64,000 bases of DNA from Marisa cornuarietis (GCA_004794655.1 SMMW01000001.1:4151001-4215000), one strand, 5' to 3'. Positions 37,716 to 50,400 are shown, numbered from the stretch's first letter. Notes: generated from the sequence alone by a model not told the origin. Program-made: numbers and translations.

Positions 37716-38100
37716 TTACTTCGTCTTTGTCGATAGAAACGATTGCTGGGAAAAGTTAGTTTGAGCCTTATTAAAGGGGCGACACCGAAACATTTCCCTG
37801 AGAGTTCCTCTGAATTTGGATCCCATTTTGTAATAGATATAAAAGTTGAGAGAAAAGTTCACCATTCTCAACACGCTGATAGTAACCCACAAAACATCAG
37901 TCAGATTAGCGTAGCGCCCGTTATAGTTAAGCTCCTTCACGAAGTACATGGTCATCTGAACGATGACTATTGGTGTTATACAGACGATAAAAAGAATGGA
38001 AGTGGCGATAAGCATCTTGGTCAGCGCCACCTCTTTACCGGAACTTCTTGTTTTCGTCGTGTCGTTGTTGGCGGTGCTGGTGGTGGTCTGGTCTCGCCAG
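37716..38100 (-). pseudogene. Truncated spare last exon of receptor gene 4
   Basis: It encodes WRDQTTTSTANNDTTK through TM6 (CITPIVIVQ), TM7 (NFYIYY) and the tail to the stop at 37716, identical to 38676-39060. It lacks TM5 and the splice acceptor, because the duplication breakpoint lies in ICL3 at 38100. A chance frame continues upstream into duplicated intergenic DNA, giving an unrelated N-terminus. It is not an independent receptor. Confidence 0.85.
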
Positions 38101-38675
38101 AACTGATTACGATTCCAAGGCACCCGATTCTTACACTGTTGTGGTGACATGAGCTTTAGCCTTTGCGCTACCACCGGCTCAATAGTTCCTCAAAATTATT
38201 TCAGAATGTCAAAAAATACAAAAGGGAGAAAAGTAGAGTATTTTACAATAGTCCAGCAAGGTAGACTATCATAATGGCAAAGCAGCCGGTCCTATAGACG
38301 GGTCTTATTCAGACAAAGAACCGTGTGACAGAGGCAAGATCCAAACTAAGGACAGCCAATGCACTGTATTGGTGACAGGAACTAACCGTTGCGGAACCAG
38401 ACCACCATATAATAAGACGAGTGTATCTTACCACGAGTTTATTTTCAGATAACCAACTATTATATGACCCTGAATTCATATGGACAACACGTGTCCAGCT
38501 GTTAATCTGCAGACAAACAGCGGAATATATTTCAGCTCGAACAAAAGATATACTACAAGTTCAGAACATATCGACACTACCACCTAGTTTTAAATAACTA
38601 GTGACAATCGCGAAAAATAAGAACAACTAGCTCCATGTTTTTTGGAGAACCGTTACGGCATTGCTGGTATTCCTT

Positions 38676-41037
38676 TTACTTCGTCTTTGTCGATAGAAAC
38701 GATTGCTGGGAAAAGTTAGTTTGAGCCTTATTAAAGGGGCGACACCGAAACATTTCCCTGAGAGTTCCTCTGAATTTGGATCCCATTTTGTAATAGATAT
38801 AAAAGTTGAGAGAAAAGTTCACCATTCTCAACACGCTGATAGTAACCCACAAAACATCAGTCAGATTAGCGTAGCGCCCGTTATAGTTAAGCTCCTTCAC
38901 GAAGTACATGGTCATCTGAACGATGACTATTGGTGTTATACAGACGATAAAAAGAATGGAAGTGGCGATAAGCATCTTGGTCAGCGCCACCTCTTTACCG
39001 GAACTTCTTGTTTTCGTCGTGTCGTTGTTGGCGGTGCTGGTGGTGGTCTGGTCTCGCCAGCTGACGGCGTGGCGGAGCCTGACGGCGGTGATAGTGGTAG
39101 TGATGACGGTGACTACGATCGCGACGAGTGGAATAAACATGGAGTAGACAAATATGTCAAAAATGTCGATAATTTCCTTGTTGTTTAGGTAATAGCTGTG
39201 GTAGGCAGAGAAAGGAAAATATCTCATGCTGATCATCACGTTTTATAACACAATTCAGCTTGTGCGTGTAATGCCATGAATATTGTAAACTACTGAAACA
39301 TTGTAATATATGTATGTTAAAAGAAAACAGTACTTTCATAATTTACTACTTTAAGTAGGAGGTTTTTACAAACTTTGCGATACAAAGTTGATGTTGTAAC
39401 CAAGTTCACGTGTTATTCCAAGACCTGATCATGTGCATCATCAAGAAAAGCTTTGAGTTCGGATACAGAGCTTTTACACTTTCTTCCTGCTTAAGTGTTA
39501 GGAATGGGTTATCATCGTCATTTTCTTCTTCGTCAATGTAAGTATAGAGAAAATGGGCATTTTTCAAAAGTCTTTGTTTAGGAGCCTATATTCCTGTTTA
39601 TTTGTGAAATATCATGTTGTGCAGAATCGTATAAATCTAACGAGGACTGGGTGATACGTAGAACTAAAACTAACTGATGAACAACAGCAGGAAAAAAGAC
39701 TATTAACAAATACAATTTTATTCTGTACTTACTCTGTATAGTAGATCATACTTTTGGTAGTGTTAGTCACTGGGTCGTAGACTGTGACCGCTTTGTGCAT
39801 TGGACCGGCGAATGCACACATTCCTCCGACGAGGATGACAGTGACGACTGTGATGATGGCGGCCGTGGTGGAGGTCTTGAAGTATCTCTGTGCTTTGAAG
39901 GGACTGACCACACAGAAACACCGCTCACACGCGATCGTTGTCGACACAAACATGGACGCAAACTGGAAGCCAAGTGGACCTAAGGGAGTGGAAGTATGCC
40001 TTTTGATAACACTGGTCATTCAAAAAATAGTTTGTATTCATAATAATTACTGTGCTCAGCCCCGTGTTAATCCAATCTAGCTATAATCTAAATTACATAA
40101 AAAGTTTATCGTTGAGGCAAGATTTTGGAAAGGAATTTAGTGGATAATAAGACATGTATTATAAGATGGGTAATGCAAGGGTTTTGAGATGTCTTGGTCT
40201 TAAGAAACCTGACGTCTGTTTATTACGTAAGAGTCTTACCTATAAAGTACTGAATAAAAAAGTTTAACTCCAAGTCGAGCAAGGCTCTTAAAGCGTCCTC
40301 TACAGCGATTAAAAAGGTAGCGGTGATAGTTGCCAGGTCCACGAGTGCTAAAGCAAAGACACAGAAGTTGATTCTCTCTCGCAGACCCAGTTTACAGAAA
40401 ACGGCGGCACACAGAATGTTGCCTGGAGCACCCAATATAAACAGCAGCGGTTGCAGCAGAGTGTTTGCGATGCCATCTATCCAAAACAATACCTGTACAG
40501 CAGAAATAATATCGTAAGTCTAGTTTGGACTGGCGTGTTTTCATATGTTTGCTTTTTTAATTCTTAATTTTATTTACATTTTAACACATAGGTTTTAAAA
40601 AGTAAAATTAGGTTTTTGATATATATATATAGAGAGAGAGAGAGCTGAGATTTATAGTTTTATTAAAATTTTATTTCCTTTCTTATTATAATATTTTAAA
40701 AGTAGAAAATGTGAGAAAAAGTTTTGACAGCTGCATTACATACCTCGTTACTGATGATGTTGTCAACTCCTTTCACTATCATTTTGTCAGTGTCTTCCTT
40801 AACCTGAGACTCATTTGTTGTCTTCATGTCGATGATGATACTGTCGTGAATTAACAGGAACGACGTGACCGCCGTCACATTGGAACATTTTGTCCAGGTA
40901 GTGACATCCATGCTGTCACTGAAGTCGGTTGCTATACCCTCCGATTCTAGACTTTTAAAATCAAAGCAAACACCATGTTGCAGAAATTCGGAAGTATTAG
41001 AAAATAAATCATTCAAACCTTTATCCAAAAGCTGCAC
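38676..41037 (-). CDS. Class-A GPCR, chemosensory-receptor-like (array gene 4)
   Basis: Exons: 41037-40744 (N-terminus, donor GTATGT), 40492-40240 (TM1-TM2, 253 nt), 39979-39733 (TM3-TM4, 247 nt, donor GTAAGT after ACAGA) and 39195-38676 (TM5-TM7 and extended tail, 520 nt). Motifs: GAPGN, LALVD, ACERCFCVV, CITPIV in TM6, NFYIYY in TM7. It is the most divergent in TM1-TM2 (FWIDGIANTLLQ; VEDALRALLDLEL). The acceptor that precedes the N-terminal exon in the other genes (tttctgtag or tttctag) is 'tttctgcaac' here, so it appears lost. An open frame then runs on to the Met at 41037, giving up to about 437 residues, with no clear signal peptide. The true start is unresolved. Its last exon is partly duplicated downstream. 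Confidence 0.8.
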
Positions 41038-41049
41038 AAAATGACTTTA

Positions 41050-42880
41050 TGTAGCATTCAGGACAGCACGAGCTGTCAGCGAAAATCGCTGGAAATAGAG
41101 CATAAAGTATAAAAAAATATTACAGTGATATTTTATGACCAAGAGGCACCAGAAATTTTCTATTAATGACGGAAGTGACGGAAGGGATTATTTCTAAAAA
41201 TAGCGCCGTCTGCATGAGCTTAATTGGAAGAGCAAAGATGCAATTGTCGGTAAAAGAAAACAGACCAGGACACATTGTGCTGTTGCTGGATGTTCTTTTC
41301 GACACCCAGATGGAGTTTGTACTCCTAAAGATAATGGTAACAATCCAGTGGATTAACTTTGTGTATACAGATCTCTACTTCGTTCAAGGGCGGTACGTTG
41401 GCGCAACGGTTAGCGTCTGTCACCGATGCGGTGAAGGTTGGCTGTCTTGCGTTAACTGAAATGCGCCCACTTAATCACAGATAATCAAGAAAATAACAGA
41501 GACTGCGATGACTGTGATTGTTGCTAATTAAATTTCGGTCTGGAGAAGATTTACCATTTGTCAAGCGAATTCGGTTTGGACCTTTAAAAGCTGTTTTCCT
41601 AAATCAGCCGTTTCATTTTCTGGGCAGAAAATTGCTTCATGAACACCACGACCTGAGCGATGTTTCTTCCTTTGAACCGACGACTTGGATAGATTTGCTG
41701 AACTGAGCCACACTCACTGTCACAAATACTACTTACACACTACAGAACTCTCCAGTGTAGGAGAGTAATTGTCTCCTGCTCTCCTAGTGGCAGGTGAGAA
41801 TACTTATATCTTAAAAGTAACCATAATGTACTCACATGTACTCATATTCTGGGAATTATTATTTTAAAATGAATTTAACACGATCATAAAGAAACAATTT
41901 TGCATTCGTGATGTCCTTTAAAGCTTAGACAATTTATAAATCTTTTTGACAGCAGAGAATGAAAGTAGTTCACCTTTTGAATTCGTTCTCGGAGGTTTTA
42001 CCAGGTACAGATGAAATGTAAAATGAGCTTCGTGGGAGCACAGCTCTCTTGTCATGGATGTGGTTAACTAAAGAAATAGTGTAAACAAATAACAGCAAAA
42101 TTTGTCTGAGGAATTAATGAGACGTTACCAGTCTTGTCATCTGCTGAGTGAAATTGTAAATCAAATAACATACAAGTAAGCGGTTGTTTTATCTCGCAGC
42201 CTTTATTTGCCGACTGATAAAAGAAAGAGAATAGAGTAGATCGCCATTTTGAGACAATTATTTGCATTGATGTAGATTTCGGGTAGCTTGATTGAACTAG
42301 GAAATTCTCGCTATAAAAATTCAAAAGAAATGGTTTACTGTGAGCATTTTATATGACCAGATCTATACCTCTGCGTGCGTGCGTGTGTGCGTGTGCTCAA
42401 TTTTGTGTATATTTGCTTGAGAGGAGAAGAAAGAAAGGGGAGTGAGAACGACTTTTATTTGCAAGTGTATTTTCTGAAAAAAGATATAGTAACTTTACCT
42501 GATTTTGTAAAAGGCCACAAGAATGCACTGAGACCCCCGCGGCTGTACACTCAGCTACTTGTATGTGGCCGCCTGTTTACCTTGCAATTTCACATCTCGA
42601 CAGTACTAAGTTAAGTACAGTAGTACTTCAGTACTCCAACTGCTCCGCGCCCGGTCCTCGACCAATATTTTTGAGAGAATTCTGATTCGGTGCTCGACCA
42701 CTTACGGGCCACTTGATCATCGGACTAAAATCTGCATGAGGCGCCACCCTTACACCTAATGCTCTGGGGAAAACAAAAGGATGAGTGGCACTTAGCGCAT
42801 CGATTTCAAGCAGTAAGGACCTGTCCTGGTGATGTATTCAAGTATATATATATATATTAATATGTCTTCTCCACACCATA
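41050..42880. other. 5'-flanking block of receptor gene 4
   Basis: 41075-41345 matches 4100-4480. 41900-42610 is the common 5' block. A plus-strand SINE head ('ggcgcaacggttagcgtctgtcacc') lies at 41388-41460. 42610-42880 matches 58670-58930. No exon is assignable. Confidence 0.5.
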
Positions 42881-43131
42881 GCGTGTGAGGTTATAATACA
42901 CGTTCTCTTCTGGTGACTGTTAAAATTGCAGTGTCCAGCCCTCAGGCGGAAAATCAGCGTTTGTTTAAATTGTAGAAGTTGCTGTAGAACGTTTGTATGT
43001 GGGGTACTTTCGCCAGTTTTGTTACAGTACTGATTTTTTCTTTTGTCTGCAATGACCGTGCTGTATGAGATACTTGATGTTGGCTACTCTTTGCTGCTGT
43101 TTTCTTTTGCCACCTTGTTCGCCCTCTCATT
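42880..43131 (-). mobile_element. Jockey-type RNase H tail remnant
   Basis: Homologous at DNA level to 58950-59190, where the same strand reads LQWIPAHSWIAGYEWTDKLAKE. Here only the post-RNase H part is left before it is cut by the RTE piece at 43132. It marks an insertion that predates the block duplication. Confidence 0.55.
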
Positions 43132-43730
43132 TTAAGCAATCCTTGCGTGTGCTGGTATCTTATTGGGAGGTTTGATGTTGACGTGAAGTTGTGCAGTTAC
43201 TGATGGTATGTCAGGTAAGGATGGTGGATGAGGTCGATTCAGCATCTCTTCGAAGTGCTCCATCCAGCGCTCTCTTTGTCCTGCATCGTTTGTTATGGTC
43301 TTGCCGTCTTTGTCTTTCACCGGGTTGTTTGGATTTATGCTCCTGCCTGACAGAGTTTGTGTTATTTCGTATAATCGCTTCATGTTTCCCTGTATGGCTG
43401 CTGTCTCTGCTTCCTCTGTCAGTTCATGGGTGAAGCGTCTCTTGTCCTCCCTTACAGACCTCTTCACTTGGCGGTTGGCTTCCCAGTATTTCGCTCTGAG
43501 ACCTTCTTTCTCTTGCTGGTCTTGGCACTGGTTGAGCTTCTGTTTCAGTCCCTTTTTTGGTTCAATCTTTGCCCAAGTCTCTGGAGGCATCCATTCCTTA
43601 TGTTTTCTTTCCCTCTTCCCTAGAACATCTGTACAGGTTGTCTTCCAAATGCTCTTGAGTGTCGACCAGTGTTCTTCCACTGATTCTTCTGTCAGTCCTG
43701 AAAGTGCCTCATACTTATTGAAAGGCACAA
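43132..43730 (-). mobile_element. RTE-clade retrotransposon fragment (endonuclease-RT linker)
   Basis: An open frame of 198 residues reads EEHWSTLKSIWKTTCTDVLG, HKEWMPPETWAKI, YWEANRQVKRSVREDKRRF, GNMKRLYEITQTLSGR and WMEHFEEMLNRPHPP. This is the linker between endonuclease and RT in RTE elements. Neither catalytic domain is present. The long open frame suggests a fairly young fragment. Confidence 0.8.
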
Positions 43731-43739
43731 TATTGTCAC

Positions 43740-45404
43740 AGTGTAATTGTAACCTGCTTGTATATAGCTATTGATAGGCACCGGCACTAACTACATGCAG
43801 GAACTCGCAGAATAAAGACTCATTGTCTTCAAGACTCTTCTTTGCGCGAAGGTCGGTCAAAATAGTTGTCACATACATATAAGCTTGTTGTTTTGACTAT
43901 TTAACGTCTGAAAGGTTTTCCCATCATTTTCATTCAGTTTCCAAAATTACTAAACACTGCGTCTGTCATTCAAGTCATGTGCTCCATTTCCTCCTGTTTG
44001 TTTAACAACATAATGTGGGTAGTTCAATTATTTCAGCTGCTGATTTAAAAACTTTTGTGAAAATATGAAATCAGTGTATGTGTGTGTGAGTGTGTATGCA
44101 TGCTTGAGTGTGTTTTAATTTAACTTTGACAAGTGTACATTAGACAGCACCGTGACGAAAAACCATAAGTGGCTCAAGTATCGGCGATACTATGTTCGCA
44201 AGCGATGATAAAAACGTTTGAATATATTCTGTTTGTCATTCAGTCAACGGCAATAACTCTAGTCTTTAAAAATTAGTGAATAGTTTTAATTAACGTGAAA
44301 TATGCAGTTGTATCTGTAAAGTCAATTACAACTCAACTTTAGAAAATTACGTGAGTTTCACTTCAAATGTAACAATTCAGTAATCGCACGTAATGTGTTT
44401 TCACCAAAAAGTAACAATGTGTAATTGTTCATCATTTGCAGTAAAGAAAATATTTTGTAACTCCATTTTTCTGAATAATTTCCTTGATATACAGTGACAG
44501 AACAGCTTTATCAATGTTTATGTTGAATGTGAATCACAGATTTTGCGATGTTTTATGTTTACAAAACAAGCCGTGTATGTCTGTACAAGAAAATTTTATT
44601 ATACTCTCGTAATTGAGAACACATACGAGCAGAGTTTCACTATTTTTTGTAGGCATGTTCAACTTCTGCAACACAAAATTTGACATAGAAATACTGGTTT
44701 TAGTATTCTGAGCATGCGTTGCAGGTTCCCTTTAGAGATGTTTTATGATGTGGAAGTGGTACTCAGCTCCATTTAAGAGCTTAATAACGTCAACACTTTA
44801 TGTGCAGTCATATCAGATTGTGTATCATTGCTTACATCCCATATCCATCCGCACTCACAAACATGCACACATGATTTTGTTCAGTCAATTAAGAAATAAC
44901 CAGACGTTTTTATGGTTTATTCGACAGACAAGATCTTTATTATGTTCGTTCACTCTTACCCTTAAAAGTGTCAACAATTTTTTTACAAAAATTTTAGAAC
45001 GTACATGCTTACCTGTATTGTAAAAACTAAGTAAAAAAATTAAAAACACTTTAATTTAAAATGCACTAAAAGGTAACATAATTTTTTTTGAGGGGCATTC
45101 TATAAAGCTGTTAAAAATATACATACATGTAATCATCAAATCATCAAATCGGGTTTTTGTGGGGTTTTTTTTGGTTGTTCTTGTGTTTTTCAATGTAATC
45201 ATCCAAAGGATATTCCGTGTTTGAATTCTACTATAGATTTCTATTTCTTTCTTTTTTCTTTTTTTTTGTTCTTTTTTGTTTGTTTTCGTTTTACTTTGTG
45301 ACTTATTTCCTTCCTAAACGCTGAATTGGGGGAGATAAGTATAGTTTACTAGTCTTCATGCAGCAGTTATCTCCCCTAGCTCGGGCTAAAAGTTTTCATA
45401 GAAT
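43740..45404. other. Linker block, no gene
   Basis: Aligns with 60890-62900 ('actacatgcagg.actcg.agaataaagactc' at both). This shows that units 4 and 5 share this DNA. No coding signal is seen. Confidence 0.5.
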
Positions 45405-45419
45405 ATTTATTAAATGTTT

Positions 45420-46434
45420 GATGTTTGATGGGCTAGTTTAACGATCATGTGACTAGTATAGAAACTTAGAAAACCATGTGGTTGCCGCTGCCGCCATTTT
45501 TTCACCTGCCGGCATGGAGCGGTCAACTCAGACGTCTCAAACTGCGAAGTAGGCCATCTTTTTTAATTTTTGAATCTATTTTTATAAATGCTCCAACCAC
45601 TCTGAGAGAGGCTTTTATAAGACCATAAGCTTAAAATCTGATGTTTGATGGGCTAGTTTAACGATCATGTGACTAGTATAGAAACTTAGAAAACCATGTG
45701 GTTGCCGCTGCCGCCATTTTTTTCACCTGCCGGCATGGAGCGGTCAACTCAGACGTCTCAAACTGCGAAGTAGGCCATCTATTTTAATTTTTGAATCTAT
45801 ATTTTATAAATGCTCCAACCACTCTGAGAGAGGCTTTTATAAGACCATAAGCTTAAAATTTGATGTTTGATGGGCTAGTTTAACGATCATGTGACTAGTA
45901 TAGAAACTTAGAAGACCATGTGGTTGCCGCTGCCGCCATTTTTTTTTTTTTTCACCTGCCGGCATGGAGCGGTCAACTCAGACGTCTCAAACTGCGAAGT
46001 AGGCCATCTATTTTAATTTTTGAATCTATATTTTATAAATGCTCCAACCACTCTGAGAGAGGCTTTTATAAGAACATAAGCTTAAAATTTGATGTTTGAT
46101 GGGCTAGTTTAACGATCATGTGACTAGTATAGAAACTTAGAAGACCATGTGGTTGCCGCTGCCGCCATTTTTTTTTTCACCTGCCGGCATGGAGCGGTCA
46201 ACTCAGACGTCTCAAACTGCGAAGTAGGCCATCTATTTTAATTTTTGAATCTATTTTTATAAATGCTCCAACCACTCTGAGAGAGGCTTTTATAAGACCA
46301 TAAGCTTAAAATTTGATGTTTGATGGGCTAGTTTAACGATCATGTGACTAGTATAGAAACTTAGAAAACCATGTGGTTGCCGCTGCCGCCATTTTTTCAC
46401 CTGCCGGCATGGAGTGGTCAACTCAGACGTCCCC
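45420..46434 (+). repeat. Tandem array, 4.5 monomers of 220-229 bp
   Basis: Monomers start with gatgtttgatgggctag at 45420, 45640, 45862, 46091 and 46315, and the last is cut at about 46434. They differ mainly in a T-tract (6 to about 14 T) after gccgccat and by a few point changes. Each holds the YY1-type string GCCGCCATTTT (45490, 45710, 45932, 46161, 46385) and GACGTC. Because the array lies at the 5' end of an RTE insertion, it probably serves as its promoter. Confidence 0.9.
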
Positions 46435-46712
46435 TCGCTCGCTTACGCTTGCTCGGGGAACAAAAAATTTTCTCTCATCCTAGCCAAGGAAAAATGGCCC
46501 CACTGCCTTGGGGGAATCTTGGGAAAGATAAAGGCTAAGGGAGTAAACCCCTACAGAAAATCCTGATACTAACACGGCATCAGTGGGCGAAGACTCTCCA
46601 CGACGAGAGTACCGGCCAGGGCCCAGCGCCTACGTGTTCACGACCAGGCCGACAATCGGCTGTGGTTTACTTGGAGAAGGGATTAGCGCTACCAAGTGTA
46701 TAAGCTCAATGA

Positions 46713-47483
46713 AAGGAACTGCAAGACCTCACCAACAGACTGACAGACAGCTCAAACGCATATGGAATGGAGACAAGCACAGAAAAGAGCAAAGTTATGA
46801 TCAATGGCAACGGCAAAGCAGAGATCTATATGAACGGGGTACAGCTCGAAGAGGTAAGCAGCTTCAAGTACTTGGGAGCCACTCTCTCCAAGGACGGCAG
46901 CTCCACGCAAGATATCCGCATCAGGATCGCAACAGCAACAGCAGCAATGGCTAGGCTAGATAGGATCTGGCATAGCCACAAGATAAGGTTCACTACCAAG
47001 TACAGGCTATACAAATCCCTGGTAGTGCCGATCCTGCTCTACGGATGCGACACGTGGACTCTACTCGCCGAAACAGAAAGGAGAATCCAGGCATTCGAGC
47101 ACAAGTGTCTGAGGAGGCTGCTCCGGATCTCATACAAAGAACACAAAACCAACGACTTTGTAAGAAACAAGATTGCCACACTGGTAGGACACCAGGAACC
47201 TCTACTATCAACAGTCAAGCGACGTAAGCTGGTCTTCTTTGGCCATGTAACCCGGCACGACACCTTGTCGAAGACTATCCTTCAAGGCACCTTGGAGGGT
47301 AGCCGACGCCGCGGTGGTCAGAGAAAGAACTGGCTTACGAACGTCAAAGACTGGACTGGTCGTCCTGTACAGGACCTGCTGACTATTGCCCAAAACAGGC
47401 AAGAGTGGCGGGCCCTATCAGCTGCCGCGTCTATCCATGTGCTCCCCCCAACGCCAGGTGCCAGGCAAGGGACGACTGACTGA
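46713..47483 (+). CDS. RTE-type reverse transcriptase, C-terminal part
   Basis: An open frame of 256 residues without its own certain start (first Met at 46767 or upstream in frame). It begins in RT subdomain after the catalytic motif (KELQDLTNRL, YGMETSTEKSKVM), continues through EEVSSFKYLGATLSKDG and YKSLVVPILLYGCDTW, and ends with the zinc-knuckle-adjacent tail RRKLVFFGHVTRHD, GGQRKNWL and a Trp-rich end. This is the diagnostic C-terminus of RTE-clade polyproteins. The FADD catalytic box and the endonuclease are absent, so it cannot be active alone. It is uninterrupted to the TGA at 47481-47483. Confidence 0.85.
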   Translation, partial: KELQDLTNRLTDSSNAYGMETSTEKSKVMINGNGKAEIYMNGVQLEEVSSFKYLGATLSKDGSSTQDIRIRIATATAAMARLDRIWHSHKIRFTTKYRLYKSLVVPILLYGCDTWTLLAETERRIQAFEHKCLRRLLRISYKEHKTNDFVRNKIATLVGHQEPLLSTVKRRKLVFFGHVTRHDTLSKTILQGTLEGSRRRGGQRKNWLTNVKDWTGRPVQDLLTIAQNRQEWRALSAAASIHVLPPTPGARQGTTD

Positions 47484-47497
47484 CTGATTTATTAAAT

Positions 47498-50400
47498 AAA
47501 AATACTTTACTACTTGTGGTCTGCTGGAAATATTGCATCGTCGCCGGAAATGAGTAATTGGTGAAAAATTAAAACCTCTAGGACGATGTAAAGTGGTTAC
47601 CAAATCGATTACAAAATTCCCAGAGACGTACATAGGGAATTAAATAAAAGTGTATAATAAAAATGACTTTAAAAGTTTCCATTTAAATCATATAAATAGA
47701 GATGTAGTACAAGCCCGTTCTTCTCTACCATCCTTGTGCATTTGAAACCACTCTTCACGTTTTAACTAAAAATTGAGCACATTTTGTCAGTTTATATCTG
47801 GTAGTTTGGGGTGTTTCGTGTGATTTGCACGGCATCAAAATGGGCAAGTTCTAAGGAACAATGCCGCTGAGTTTTTATGATAAACCTGGTATGAAAAGGG
47901 TATGGAATCACAACGATAAATCTGGTTATGTAGGGTATGGGATCACAATGTGATCAAAGTTAATAAAAAGCCAATGCTTTTTTAAAAAAAATACATTGTT
48001 ACAAACATCTATTTCTATGTGGCCGTATATTTATGTCGTGATTTTGTCAGTACATATCGAATATTTGCCGTAGTCTACAGCCCTCCTCGCAACCGATGAA
48101 AGTTGTGATGACAGAAAATACTTTTCACCACTCAGCAATTCCCCGGATGAGGTTTTCGTTTACCTTCCTCCCCTTTATTATTTTTCTTGTGCCTCCTCCT
48201 CGCTCTAGCCTTTCTCTTGTGGACTATATTCGTCTACATTGTCGGTAGAAGTAGTTTTTGTCTGTTATTTGGGGCTCACTCTGCTCAGGTTTAAAAGCTC
48301 AATCAAGGCGTTGCCTTTTGGGATTGGGGTATGTTTCGATAAATGAAAGAATTACTTTGGCAGATGAACTTTTTTGTTATGTGTATTTTAAGTTCTGAAA
48401 CATAAATTTGACATTAGAATTCCTGGTTTTAGTTTTTCCTGAGCATGTATTAGTAGGTTCCCTTTAAAGATATTTTATAATGTGGATGTGGTACTCATGC
48501 CCATTTGAGAGCTTAACGGCATAACATTTTGTGCAGTCATATCAGAATTTGTACCATTGTCTACATCCTATATACACATCTACAAACATCCCCATATGCT
48601 TTTGTTCAGTCAATTAACTGAAACCAGACATGTTTATTTGACAGACAAGATCAATATTATATTCCTGAACTATTACCCTTAAAAATGTCAACAAAATGAT
48701 ACAAAATATTGTAGGACACTCATACATAAATTGATTAAAACGTTTCCATTTCAATTCTATAAATAGAGAGGTAGTACGAACCTTTTCTCTATACTATACT
48801 TGTGCATTCAAAATTATTCTTCATGTTTTAACTAAAAATTTAGCACATCTTCACTTATCGGTTTACATTTTGCGGTTTCTGGTGTTTCTGGCATTTGAAT
48901 GGGCAATGCTCTAGGGAGCAAGGCAACTGCATTTTCGAGATAAACCCGCTAAATGAGGATAGAGGATCATAATGTGATCAAATGTAACAAAAGACTGAGA
49001 AATTTAAACAAACAAATAAATGTGACATCTCTTTTCAGCTCTAGTCTTATTTACGATATTCGCTGGCACACAACCTTGTGTCAAAAATAAAGAAATTATG
49101 TCAAGAAACCATAAATACAACCCGTGATTAGGTAGTCATAATGATAATATTAAAATACGATACGTATTAACCTTTAATCTTTTTAGTTCTGCGTCTTTGT
49201 GTGTACATCACAGATTTCAGTACCGGAAAAGTCGAGTACACGCAGTCTGGACTAGCGAACAAAATAGGCCTGAAAGCGACCTTGACCCCGATACACTGTT
49301 TCCGACGAACTTATGGGTTCAGAGGTCACTGGTTATCACGAAAGACATCTGGGTTGAATGCGTTTACACTTACCATTACTAAATGGAATTAAAAGAGAAA
49401 AGGGAATTCTAGAGTGAGACGTGATTTCAAAGTTTTTGTTGATGCTCGAGGTGATTGGAACCATTTCGTTGTCTCGTGAGTCCTTGCTTGCCTAAAAAAA
49501 TATATTAAAGTACTTTTTTCTAGCATTTTCTTCTCGATGAGTTTTATTCCAGAACCACATTTGCTGACATCTTGTGACTTTGTTAATGAATGCTGGTCGC
49601 CTAGGCGTTTTTAATGGCAAGAAATAGTCGGCTGTTCTGGCTAGAGATTTGCAACTCTCCTATTTAACCAAATTCCTTTCCTAAATAAATATTGAAATCT
49701 CCGTAAATCATACCTTTCCAACAATTCTTAATGACTTGTTTACTTATAGCAAATGGCACACCATGTCTGTGATTCCACATGGCATTTGCATCTAGATAAT
49801 GAGGAGAAACTAATTATTCATCCAAATTTTGTGGGAAGTAGTATATCACTGAGACGCTTTCAAGACTTTGAGGATAAACATATCAGCAAGTATGTACACC
49901 GGTCTGTACAAGCGTAGACGTTATTTAATTGTTTTTACTCCAAACCTAGGGAAGTAAAAAGATAAGAAATCAACCACTCAAATAATGTTACATCTCTCAT
50001 CACTGAAATAGGAAGACGGTGATCTGATGATTTGAATTTTTTCGGAAGGATCTCTCTTTTTTATGAATTATGTCAACGCAAGGAGGCATGTGACTCTTTT
50101 CCCGTTTTGGAGCCCATTTCATATGCTGAAGATTTTTCCGTCATCACAAGTTATGTTTATCCCAATCTACATGTATGTGAGGACTGGAATCCACTGTGTG
50201 CTGGGCTCGTGCAAATAGTTTTGGAAACGAAATGAGGTATACCCATTTTTCTTTAGGTTTACGAGACTTATCTGTATCAGGAACGGCTGAGGTAGAAAAT
50301 ATGTATTTCTTCTAAATTTGAACTTTAATTATTATTTCGATTTGAATTTTTTATGCTCAGTTTTTCTGCTTGGTTTTGATATTCTTTGAAATTTGCCAAT

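Larger units (their letters stand above)
37138..39057. repeat. Perfect 960-bp tandem duplication over the last exon of gene 4
   Basis: Positions 37138-38097 and 38098-39057 are identical at every base I compared. The left unit follows 'gtaggt' and the right unit continues into 'ctgacggcgtgg'; the only shared junction sequence is 'cag'. The unit holds SINE-like pieces, the gene 4 stop codon, TM6, TM7 and part of ICL3. Confidence 0.95.
45405..47497 (+). mobile_element. RTE retrotransposon insertion with 5' tandem monomers and target-site duplication
   Basis: An 11-bp direct repeat ATTTATTAAAT flanks the block (45405-45415 and 47487-47497). Inside are, in order: the 4.5-copy monomer array (45420-46434), about 275 bp of unassigned leader (46435-46712), the RTE reverse-transcriptase C-terminal frame (46713-47483) and an ACTGACTGA tail. 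The paralogous linker near 62890-62945 lacks the whole block, so it entered as one unit. The endonuclease and most of the RT are missing, so it is internally deleted and non-autonomous. The preserved frame and near-identical monomers indicate a young insertion. Confidence 0.75.

Noticed and set aside
37716..38174. A sixth receptor gene
   Set aside because: It is the distal half of the gene 4 last exon copied by the 960-bp tandem duplication. It lacks TM5 and a splice acceptor.
41388..41460. A functional tRNA gene
   Set aside because: A-box-like sequence is present, but no complete cloverleaf or anticodon arm can be folded. It matches SINE heads elsewhere in the window.
45420..46434. Tandem array as an independent satellite or CRISPR-like repeat
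   Set aside because: Monomers of about 220 bp have no spacers, and the block shares one target-site duplication with the adjoining RTE frame.
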